Assembly (NCBI GenBank): GCA_947460065.1
Contig: CANHGF010000132.1
Coordinates: 1 to 6,970, forward strand
Reading direction: 5' to 3'
DNA length: 6,970 bases
From: Comamonadaceae bacterium
Lineage (GTDB): Bacteria > Pseudomonadota > Gammaproteobacteria > Burkholderiales > Burkholderiaceae_C
The position numbers and the translations under genes were made by a program. Below are positions 1 through 5,244 of this stretch, in pieces. Every line of letters begins with the position of its first letter. Within the stretch, counting starts at the first letter, position 1. The notes under the pieces were generated by a model. It ran no database searches. It was not told the DNA's origin and was given only the letters and a program-made list of their open reading frames with translations.

Positions 1-727
1 GCGCATCGCGCGAGATGTCCCAGTCGCCCATCTTGGGCTTGCCGTCTTCGCCCGGGGCGATCCATTCGGTGATCTTGTTGAGCACCTCGCTTTGCACCGC
101 GCCGCTGGTGGTCCAGGCCTCGAGAAACTCAATGCAACGCGCATCCGAGAGCTTGAAAAAGAAATGCTCCGAGTTTTTCAGCACCGGCTTGGCGCCCGAC
201 AGCGCCGAATAGGGATTCTTCAGATCTGTGGGCGAATACACCGCGCCGCAGACCTCGCAGTTGTCGCCGTACTGGTCCTTTGCGCCGCATTTGGGGCATT
301 CGCCCTTGATGAAGCGGTCAGGCAGGAACATGTTCTTGTCGGGGTCGAAGAACTGTTCGATGGTGCGGGTCTCAATCAGGCCCGCCTTGTGAAGGTCGAG
401 GTAGATCTGCTGAGCCAGTTCGTGGTTCTCGGGCGCGTCGGTCGAGTGCCAGTTGTCAAAACCGATGTGAAAGCCGTTCAGGTAGGGCGGCCGGCCAGCG
501 GCAATGTCGGCCACGAACTGCTGCGGCGTCACGCCCGCTTTTTCAGCCGCGATCATGATGGGCGCGCCGTGCGCGTCGTCGGCGCAGACAAAGTGCACCT
601 CGTGGCCCTGCATGCGCTGGAACCTCACCCAGATGTCGGCCTGGATGTACTCCATGATGTGGCCGATATGGAACTTGCCATTGGCATAGGGCAAGGCAGT
701 GGTGACGAACAGGCGGCGCTGGGGCAT
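1..727 (-). CDS. metG: Methionyl-tRNA synthetase, N-terminal part (partial, runs off the window start)
   Basis: Class I aminoacyl-tRNA synthetase that charges tRNA-Met with methionine using ATP in the cytoplasm. The 242 residues visible start [19 protein letters not shown]. They contain the class I HIGH signature exactly (residues 20-23), the conserved block [10 protein letters not shown] (48-57), and the zinc knuckle of the connective insertion (CPKC at 144-147 and CEVC at 157-160). The segment [16 protein letters not shown] is close to the E. coli enzyme. The KMSKS loop, anticodon-binding domain and any C-terminal dimerisation domain would lie beyond the edge; proteobacterial MetRS is usually about 680-700 residues. 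The ATG at 727 gives the usual short lead before [11 protein letters not shown]. No strong ribosome binding site is visible just upstream. The gene is divergent from LTTR1. It appears intact and is a core gene, not part of the neighbouring catabolic cluster. Confidence 0.97.
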   Translation of the reverse strand, partial: MPQRRLFVTTALPYANGKFHIGHIMEYIQADIWVRFQRMQGHEVHFVCADDAHGAPIMIAAEKAGVTPQQFVADIAAGRPPYLNGFHIGFDNWHSTDAPENHELAQQIYLDLHKAGLIETRTIEQFFDPDKNMFLPDRFIKGECPKCGAKDQYGDNCEVCGAVYSPTDLKNPYSALSGAKPVLKNSEHFFFKLSDARCIEFLEAWTTSGAVQSEVLNKITEWIAPGEDGKPKMGDWDISRDA

Positions 728-764
728 GGGTGTGCGGGGTGAGGTGCGGGTGGCTCGGGGCCAG

Positions 765-778
765 GCCCGCCGGCGGGC
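765..778. repeat. 14-bp perfect palindrome in the metG leader
   Basis: GCCCGCCGGCGGGC reads the same on both strands. It lies about 40 nt upstream of the metG start, inside the probable 5' leader. In RNA only a tight hairpin would be possible, since there is no unpaired centre. In GC-rich DNA such a palindrome can arise by chance, so no function is assigned. Confidence 0.5.
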
Positions 779-787
779 GAAGAGGTG

Positions 788-793
788 ATTTTA
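788..793 (-). promoter_or_regulatory. Possible -10 element for metG
   Basis: On the minus strand this reads TAAAAT, matching 5 of 6 bases of the sigma-70 -10 consensus. It is the only AT-rich patch in an otherwise very GC-rich stretch and lies about 60 nt upstream of the metG ATG. The -35 candidates at normal spacing (CTGAGC around 809-814) are poor and fall inside the 801-823 palindrome. The assignment is therefore tentative. Confidence 0.35.
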
Positions 794-800
794 TGCGGCT

Positions 801-823
801 GGGCTGGCGCTCAGCGCCAGCCC
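801..823. repeat. 23-bp perfect inverted repeat between metG and LTTR1
   Basis: Two 11-bp arms, GGGCTGGCGCT (801-811) and AGCGCCAGCCC (813-823), are exact reverse complements around a single C at 812. There is no T-run after it in either reading direction; the only T-run (789-792) precedes it on the plus strand. It is therefore not an intrinsic terminator. It covers the position where the -35 region of the proposed metG promoter should be, which suits an operator or a leader hairpin. No regulator is assigned. Confidence 0.7.
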
Positions 824-891
824 GGGCCCTGCGCCGGCTTGGACCGGGGCCGGCGTTAGACTTTGAGTCGTTTTCTCGGGAGTCACCTTTC

Positions 892-1053
892 ATGGTCGCA
901 GCATCGACAGCAAACCCCCAGCGCCTCCTGGGCGCCCTGCAGCGCGGCTTGGAGCCCAAGCTCAGCGCCAAGAGCCCTTTTGTCACGGCTGCGGGCCAGA
1001 CCACTGTTTTGTCGACCCTGTTTCCGACCATCACCGCCCCCAGGAACCCATGA
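892..1053 (+). CDS. Possible 53-residue small protein or leader peptide upstream of LTTR1
   Basis: I recognise no family. The reading frame begins at an ATG preceded by a purine-rich GGGAG (878-882) with a 9-nt spacer. It ends in a TGA that overlaps the LTTR1 start as ATGA (1050-1053), the classic layout for translational coupling. About 80% of third codon positions are G or C, somewhat below what the neighbouring genes appear to have. The product is about MVAASTANPQRLLGALQRGL at its start, with alternating hydrophobic and basic residues, no obvious signal peptide, no clear membrane helix and no cysteines. The same frame is open upstream to 730, but only this start has a good ribosome binding site. 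It could be a leader peptide, a genuine small protein, or chance, since open frames are common at this GC content. Confidence 0.3.
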   Translation: MVAASTANPQRLLGALQRGLEPKLSAKSPFVTAAGQTTVLSTLFPTITAPRNP

Positions 1054-1994
1054 GCAGCCTGGCCTCGTTCAGATACCTGCTGGCGCTCAATGAGCATCGT
1101 CATTTCGGGCGTGCGGCCCAGGCCTGCCACATCACGCAGCCGGCCCTGTCCAACGCATTGAAGGCGCTGGAAGAGGAGTTAGGCATACCCATGGTCAAGC
1201 GGGGACGCACCTATGCCGGCCTCACGCCTGAAGGGGAGCGGGTGCTGCTCGCGGCGCAGCGCATGCTGCACGAGCAGGCCTTGCTCATGCAGGACTTGGC
1301 CAGCACCGCCGAGCAGCCGCAGGGCAGGCTCAGCCTGGGCGTGGTGCCGACCGCCGTGCCTATTGCCACCCGTTTTGCCGCGCAATTGCAAGTTCGCCAC
1401 CCGGGCATTGCGCCGGTGCTGCGCTCCATGAGCTCGCGCGAGATTGAAGAGGGCCTGGACAACCTTTCCCTGGACCTGGGTCTGGGCTTTGCTGAGCGCC
1501 TGGCCGCCGGCAGGGCACCGCGCTTTGAGCTGCTGGCCCAGTACACCGAACATTATTTTTTGGTGCGGCGGGCGGCCCGGCCGGAGCCGCAACTGAGCCT
1601 GGGCGCACCCATGCGTTGGGCCGAAGCGGGCACCTTGCGCTTGTGCTTGCTCACGCCCGAGATGCACAACCGCAGCCTGGTCGACAGCGCCTTCGAGCGC
1701 GCTGGCGTGATGGTCAAACCCGTGATGGAAACCGACTCGGTGCTCACCCTGGCGCTGGCGGTGCAAGCCGGCGATGTGGCCAGCGTGCTGCCCGGCGCCT
1801 TGGTGGGCGCTGTGCGCAGCCAGGGGGAGCTCGAAGCTTTGCCCCTGGTCGAGCCTGAGATGCTCACGCCGCTGGTCTTTGCCTGCTTGGGGCAGGCGCG
1901 ACCCTCGCGGGCTATGCAAGCGGCCTGGGCGCTGGCCGCCGATGAACAGTGGCTGGCGCAAGCGGCCGCGCACAGCGGCGGCTTGCAGGGATGA
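1050..1994 (+). CDS. LysR-type transcriptional regulator (LTTR1)
   Basis: A 314-residue DNA-binding regulator of normal LysR length. The N-terminal winged helix-turn-helix (about residues 3-62) contains HFGRAAQACHITQPALSNAL followed by KALEEELG, the family's recognition-helix block. A linker helix (about 63-90) leads into the periplasmic-binding-protein-like effector domain (about 93-300), which begins GRLSLGVVPT. The HFGRAA opening is reminiscent of OxyR. However, where I would place the OxyR redox cysteine the sequence reads LTPEMHNRSLVDSAF (201-215), with no cysteine pair, so a peroxide sensor is unlikely. The start is supported by AGGA at 1042-1045, four bases before the ATG. The gene is divergent from metG and runs tail to tail with the Bug gene 10 bp away. 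Its target could be itself, the Bug cluster, or a locus elsewhere. Its ligand is unknown. Confidence 0.93.
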   Translation: MSSLASFRYLLALNEHRHFGRAAQACHITQPALSNALKALEEELGIPMVKRGRTYAGLTPEGERVLLAAQRMLHEQALLMQDLASTAEQPQGRLSLGVVPTAVPIATRFAAQLQVRHPGIAPVLRSMSSREIEEGLDNLSLDLGLGFAERLAAGRAPRFELLAQYTEHYFLVRRAARPEPQLSLGAPMRWAEAGTLRLCLLTPEMHNRSLVDSAFERAGVMVKPVMETDSVLTLALAVQAGDVASVLPGALVGAVRSQGELEALPLVEPEMLTPLVFACLGQARPSRAMQAAWALAADEQWLAQAAAHSGGLQG

Positions 1995-2004
1995 AGAATT
2001 CCCT

Positions 2005-2991
2005 TTAGTCGATCTTGATGCCCGCGGCCTTGATGATGGCCGCGTTGGCCGCCATTTCCTCGCGGATCATGGTGTCGAACTGCTCGGGGCTCATGGGCAG
2101 GGCCTCGGCGCCCTGGCTGGCCAGGCGCTCCCGGACCTCGGGCGTGGCCAAGGCCTTGAGCGTGGCCTGGTTGAGCCGGTTGACCACATCGCGCGGTGTC
2201 TTGACCGGCACCAGCATGCCGATCCAGAACAGGTACTCTGAATTGGCGATGCCAGCTTCGGCCAGTGTCGGCACATCGGGCAGCTGGGCCGAGCGCTTGG
2301 TCGTGGCTACGGCCAGGGCCTGCAGGCGGCCGGCCTTGATCATGGGCAGGGCTGAGACCAGCGGCGCAAAGAAGAAGTCCGTGCGGCCGGCAATCGTCTC
2401 GTTGATCGCCTCGGGCGAGCCTTTGAAGGGCACGTGTACTGCGTCGATGCCGGTGGCAGCGCGAAACTTCTCGGCGCTCATGGAGGTTGCCGTGCCCGCC
2501 CCCACCGATGCGTAATTGAGCGAGCCCGGCTTGGCCTTGGCTGCAGCCACAAGCTCTTGCACGGTCTTGAAGCCCTTGCTGGGCGCGACCACCAGCACAT
2601 TGGGCACGACGGCCAGCGGGATCACTGCAGAAATATCCTTGAGCGGGTCATACGGCACCTTGGAGAGCAAGGGCACCACGGTGTGCGCTGCGGTGTAGAC
2701 CGAGACCGTGTGGCCGTCGGCCGGCGCGGCCAGCATGGCGCCGACCGCAATCGTGCCCGAGGCGCCCAGGCGGTTTTCCACGATCACCGGCTGGCCCAAT
2801 TCGGCCTGGATTTTTTCAGCCACCGCGCGGGCGATGATGTCCGAGGCGCTGCCGGCAGTCGCCCCTGAGAGCAGCTTGACCGGGCGGTTGGGATAGGCCT
2901 GGGCCCAAAGTGGGGTGGCCAGGCTTGTTGCGGCCAGACCTGCAGCGGTCTGAATCAGGTGGCGGCGGGTGAATGTCGAAGTATTTTTCAT
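2005..2991 (-). CDS. Bug/TctC-family periplasmic solute-binding protein
   Basis: 328 residues, the usual length of the Bug (Bordetella uptake gene) family, the substrate-binding component of tripartite tricarboxylate transporters. These proteins bind carboxylates or aromatic acids in the periplasm. The N-terminus has a twin-arginine-type signal, TRRHLIQ (8-14), then a hydrophobic stretch and an A-Q-A site (30-32), so the mature protein would begin at YPNRPVKLL. Family landmarks are SASDIIARAVAEKI (48-61), LGQPVIVENRLGASGTIA (65-82), PYDPLKDI (113-120), and LPDVPTLAEAGI with W-G/V-P blocks in the second half. The start is supported by GGAG on the minus strand (3001-2998) six bases from the ATG. 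It follows the hydrolase gene by 27 bp in the same direction, so cotranscription is likely. No TctA or TctB membrane partner is in the window; orphan Bug genes are common in Burkholderiales. The ligand cannot be predicted. Confidence 0.95.
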   Translation of the reverse strand: MKNTSTFTRRHLIQTAAGLAATSLATPLWAQAYPNRPVKLLSGATAGSASDIIARAVAEKIQAELGQPVIVENRLGASGTIAVGAMLAAPADGHTVSVYTAAHTVVPLLSKVPYDPLKDISAVIPLAVVPNVLVVAPSKGFKTVQELVAAAKAKPGSLNYASVGAGTATSMSAEKFRAATGIDAVHVPFKGSPEAINETIAGRTDFFFAPLVSALPMIKAGRLQALAVATTKRSAQLPDVPTLAEAGIANSEYLFWIGMLVPVKTPRDVVNRLNQATLKALATPEVRERLASQGAEALPMSPEQFDTMIREEMAANAAIIKAAGIKID

Positions 2992-3018
2992 GGTCTTCTC
3001 CGGGGTGAGTTCAAAGGT

Positions 3019-4095
3019 TCACAGGCGCGGCAGGCTCAGCTGCTCTGCCATCCAGTCTGCGCTCTGGTGGCGCCAGCGGTAGGGCCGGTTGTTGGCGATG
3101 TGGTTGCCATCTTCCACGATCATCAGCTTGACGGGCCCCGAGGCCTCGTCGGCCACGCGCTGCGTGTCCTGCCAGGGCACGATGCGGTCCTGCTTGCCGG
3201 TGAGCAAGAACAGCGGGCAGCTGATTTGCTGGGCCACGCCATCCTTGAGCGTGAGCGTACCGGCGTACTTGCGCGCTTCCTCGGGTGTCTTGCAATGGGC
3301 CCGCACGCGGAAGGCCTCGCGGGTGAGTTCGGGCATCTTGTCCCAGTTGGCGCCAAAGTCATAGGGCCCGGCCAGGCCTATGCAGGCCTGGATGCGCTTT
3401 TCAAAGGCGGCCGCACGCGGTGCGTAATAGCCGCCCAGACTCACGCCCCACAGCCCGATGCGGCTGCTGTCGATTTCCTCGCAGGCCATCAGCCAGTCGA
3501 CCATGGCCGCCACCGGCTCCTCGTAATTGCCCTGAATGGGGAAGTCGTACTCTCCTTCGCCCTGGCCGGGGCCATCGACCATCAGCGTGGCAATGCCGCG
3601 CTGCAAAAAAGGAATTTCGTAGGCCTCGAGCTCCTCCTTGGCCGAGTCCAGGCCGGGCACCATGATCATCACCGGCGGCCGCACCGCGCCTACGGGCAGA
3701 CGCAAAAAGCCCGCCAGCTGCTTGCCGCGGTAGGGAATCTGCACACGTTTGATGGGTGGGCTCAGGTGCGGCAGCGCCAGATTCTTGCACTCCACGGCCT
3801 TCATGTGAGCAGCGCGCATCTGGTCCACATCATGCACAAACACGAACTTGGCAAAGTGGTAGTACACCGCCGCCCGCGACAGGTGCTCGGCCGCCGTGAG
3901 CCGGTAGCCTTCAGCGAGCGACTCCCGGCCCAGCGCCTCATGAACGCCGGCGCGCTTACTCCAAGCCGCGCACCAGTCGTCCCAGCGCTCGATCGAGGCG
4001 CAGACCTCCTGAAAGTCCGTCAGCATCACGCCGTTGGACACCATTCGCGGCGCCCAGTGCGACAACGCCGACTCCATCGTTGCATCTTTGCTCAT
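3019..4095 (-). CDS. Alpha/beta hydrolase with N-terminal helical domain (2,6-dihydroxypseudooxynicotine hydrolase/FrsA-like)
   Basis: 358-residue cytoplasmic serine hydrolase without a signal peptide. Residues 1-110 are predicted mostly helical, and the alpha/beta-hydrolase core follows. MVPGLDSAKEE (145-155) fits the oxyanion-hole strand-loop. The nucleophile elbow is GVSLGG with Ser219, the acid is probably Asp303 in TGKQDRIVP, and the base is His332 in EDGNHIANN. This architecture and residue spacing resemble Arthrobacter 2,6-dihydroxypseudooxynicotine hydrolase, a C-C bond hydrolase whose triad I recall as Ser217/Asp300/His329. The likeness is to the family only and the substrate here is unknown; an esterase is equally possible. 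The start at 4095 is supported by AAGGAG (4110-4105) nine bases upstream, which is better than the in-frame Met7. It lies 65 bp after the reductase gene and 27 bp before the Bug gene, consistent with an operon. Confidence 0.9.
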   Translation of the reverse strand: MSKDATMESALSHWAPRMVSNGVMLTDFQEVCASIERWDDWCAAWSKRAGVHEALGRESLAEGYRLTAAEHLSRAAVYYHFAKFVFVHDVDQMRAAHMKAVECKNLALPHLSPPIKRVQIPYRGKQLAGFLRLPVGAVRPPVMIMVPGLDSAKEELEAYEIPFLQRGIATLMVDGPGQGEGEYDFPIQGNYEEPVAAMVDWLMACEEIDSSRIGLWGVSLGGYYAPRAAAFEKRIQACIGLAGPYDFGANWDKMPELTREAFRVRAHCKTPEEARKYAGTLTLKDGVAQQISCPLFLLTGKQDRIVPWQDTQRVADEASGPVKLMIVEDGNHIANNRPYRWRHQSADWMAEQLSLPRL

Positions 4096-4120
4096 GCCCG
4101 TTCACTCCTTGTTTCTTAAT

Positions 4121-4142
4121 TGGGGTCAGATACCGATTTCCA
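4121..4142. repeat. REP-like TGGGGTCAG element between hydrolase and reductase genes
   Basis: The 65-bp gap contains TTAATTGGGGTCAG followed by ATACCGATTTCC. This resembles, from memory, GGGGTCAG-type dispersed intergenic elements that in Proteobacteria are often linked to REP-associated Y1 transposases. The nine bases TGGGGTCAG (4121-4129) recur in the same orientation at 5182-5190, on the other side of the reductase gene. No transposase is visible. The identification rests on a short motif and is tentative. The gap shows no convincing terminator hairpin. Confidence 0.35.
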
Positions 4143-4160
4143 GCTTCTCCGTCTCTCGCC

Positions 4161-5138
4161 TCAAATGCCCAAGTCCTTGAGCATTTCCACCGGATAGCGC
4201 TCGCCCGAGACTGCCTCGGGGCTGAAGATGGCCTCCAGCTCAGCGCATTGCGTCGCCGCCAAAGGCAGCGTCAGGGCAGCCACGCCTTGTTCCACGTACT
4301 TCAGGCGCTGCGTTCCGGTCAGCGGCACGATGTCCTGGCCCTGCGCAGCAGCCCAGGCCAGCGCCAACTGCGCGCAGCTCAGGCCCAGCGGCTGGGCCAT
4401 GGCTTCCATGCGGCGCACCAGGGCCAGATTGCGCTGCAGGTTTTCGCCTTTGAAACGGGGATGTATGCGCCGCCGGTCGCTGGGCGCCAGGTCCTCGAAG
4501 CGCTGGATGTCGCCGGTCAGCAGCCCGCGCCCCAGCGGCGAGTAGCCCACAAAGCCTATGCCCAACTGCCGGCACAGGCCCAGCATGTCCTCGCCGGCCT
4601 GCCGCCACCACAGCGAATACTCGGTCTGCAAGGCGGTGATGGGGTGCTCGCTGTGCGCACGCTGGAGCGTCTGCGCACCGGCCTCGCAGATGCCGATGTG
4701 CCGCACCTTGCCCTGCTCGACCAGCCGACCCATGGCGCCGATGGTCTCTTCAATCGGCACCTTGGGGTCGACCCGGTGCAGGTAGTACAGGTCGATCACG
4801 TCGGTGCCCAGGCGCTTCAGACTCGCCTCGCAGCAGGCCATGGCGTATTCGGGCCGGCCGTCGGTGGCTTTGCGGCCGTCCGGCAGGGTCAGGTTGCCGA
4901 ACTTGGAGGTGATCAGGGCATCGCGGCGGTGGCCGGCCAGGGCCCTGCCCAGCCAGGTTTCGTGCAGACCGTTCCAGTAAGCGTCAGAGCTGTCAAAAAA
5001 GTTCAGCCCCAGGTCCAGCGCGCGGGCGATCAGCGCGTGGAACTCGCGCTCGCTGTCTGCGCTGAAGTCATGGACGCTCATGCTGTGGCCCAGGCACAGG
5101 GCCGGCACTGTGAGCGTTCCGAGCTGTTTGGTCTGCAC
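4161..5138 (-). CDS. Aldo/keto reductase (NADPH-dependent oxidoreductase)
   Basis: 325 residues, a normal length for the (beta/alpha)8-barrel aldo/keto reductases that reduce aldehydes or ketones with NAD(P)H in the cytoplasm. The catalytic tetrad can be placed as Asp49 and Tyr54 (FFDSSDAY), Lys79 (ITSKFG) and His121 (DLYYLHRVD). Other family blocks are RPEYAMACCEASLKRLGTD (95-113), VRHIGICEAG (145-154), GYSPLGRGLLTG (198-209) and the cofactor-phosphate region VPLTGTQRLKYVEQ (271-284). The usual early G-x-x-x-M-G loop is replaced by LGHSMSVHDF, which suggests an unusual substrate pocket. It starts with GTG (5138-5136), preceded by GGAG (5149-5146) with a 7-base spacer. It is probably the first gene of the operon and diverges from LTTR2 across 106 bp. 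The substrate is not predictable. Confidence 0.93.
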   Translation of the reverse strand: MQTKQLGTLTVPALCLGHSMSVHDFSADSEREFHALIARALDLGLNFFDSSDAYWNGLHETWLGRALAGHRRDALITSKFGNLTLPDGRKATDGRPEYAMACCEASLKRLGTDVIDLYYLHRVDPKVPIEETIGAMGRLVEQGKVRHIGICEAGAQTLQRAHSEHPITALQTEYSLWWRQAGEDMLGLCRQLGIGFVGYSPLGRGLLTGDIQRFEDLAPSDRRRIHPRFKGENLQRNLALVRRMEAMAQPLGLSCAQLALAWAAAQGQDIVPLTGTQRLKYVEQGVAALTLPLAATQCAELEAIFSPEAVSGERYPVEMLKDLGI

Positions 5139-5181
5139 GCCTTGTCTCCGTGGTCGGTTTCTGCCGCGCAGTCTAGGCAGC

Positions 5182-5190
5182 TGGGGTCAG
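5182..5190 (+). repeat. Second copy of the TGGGGTCAG direct repeat
   Basis: Same nine bases and orientation as 4121-4129. This copy sits in the reductase/LTTR2 divergent region, so the two copies bracket the reductase CDS. The following bases (TCCGTATAGG) differ from those after the first copy. Chance recurrence of a nine-mer is possible. Confidence 0.3.
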
Positions 5191-5220
5191 TCCGTATAGG
5201 AATTGTTGGTGGGGGGTCTA

Positions 5221-5233
5221 TAACTGCAAGTTA
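5221..5233. promoter_or_regulatory. Candidate LysR-type box in the LTTR2/reductase divergent region
   Basis: TAACT-GCA-AGTTA is a perfect 5-bp inverted repeat around a 3-bp centre and fits the T-N11-A pattern of LysR binding sites (T at 5221, A at 5233). It lies just upstream of, and touching, the LTTR2 ribosome binding site (AGAGAGGA, 5233-5240). Binding here would suit autorepression of LTTR2 and control of the divergent reductase operon. A TATAAC hexamer at 5219-5224 could be a -10 element, but there is no good -35 partner. No footprint evidence is available. Confidence 0.4.
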
Positions 5234-5244
5234 GAGAGGACCCC

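Noticed and set aside
92..742. 216-codon plus-strand open frame opposite metG
   Set aside because: Shadow of the minus-strand metG, whose HIGH motif and zinc knuckle are unambiguous.
801..823. Intrinsic terminator interpretation of the 23-bp palindrome
   Set aside because: No T-run follows the hairpin in either direction, and the element lies between divergent gene starts, not gene ends.
543..1130. 195-codon minus-strand open frame spanning metG, the intergenic region and the LTTR1 start
   Set aside because: It overlaps real genes in another frame, the translation is low-complexity P/R/A/H-rich, and there is no credible ribosome binding site.
1050..1994. LTTR1 as OxyR
   Set aside because: The HFGRAA helix is OxyR-like, but the redox cysteine pair is missing in the corresponding region (Met205 lies about where the first cysteine is expected).
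2959..4119. 386-codon plus-strand open frame opposite the hydrolase gene
   Set aside because: It is antisense to a clear hydrolase with an intact catalytic triad and ribosome binding site, its translation resembles no family, and long shadow frames are expected at this GC content.
4080..5234. 384-codon plus-strand open frame opposite the reductase gene
   Set aside because: Antisense shadow of the aldo/keto reductase; the translation is rich in Q, A, H and R without recognisable domains.
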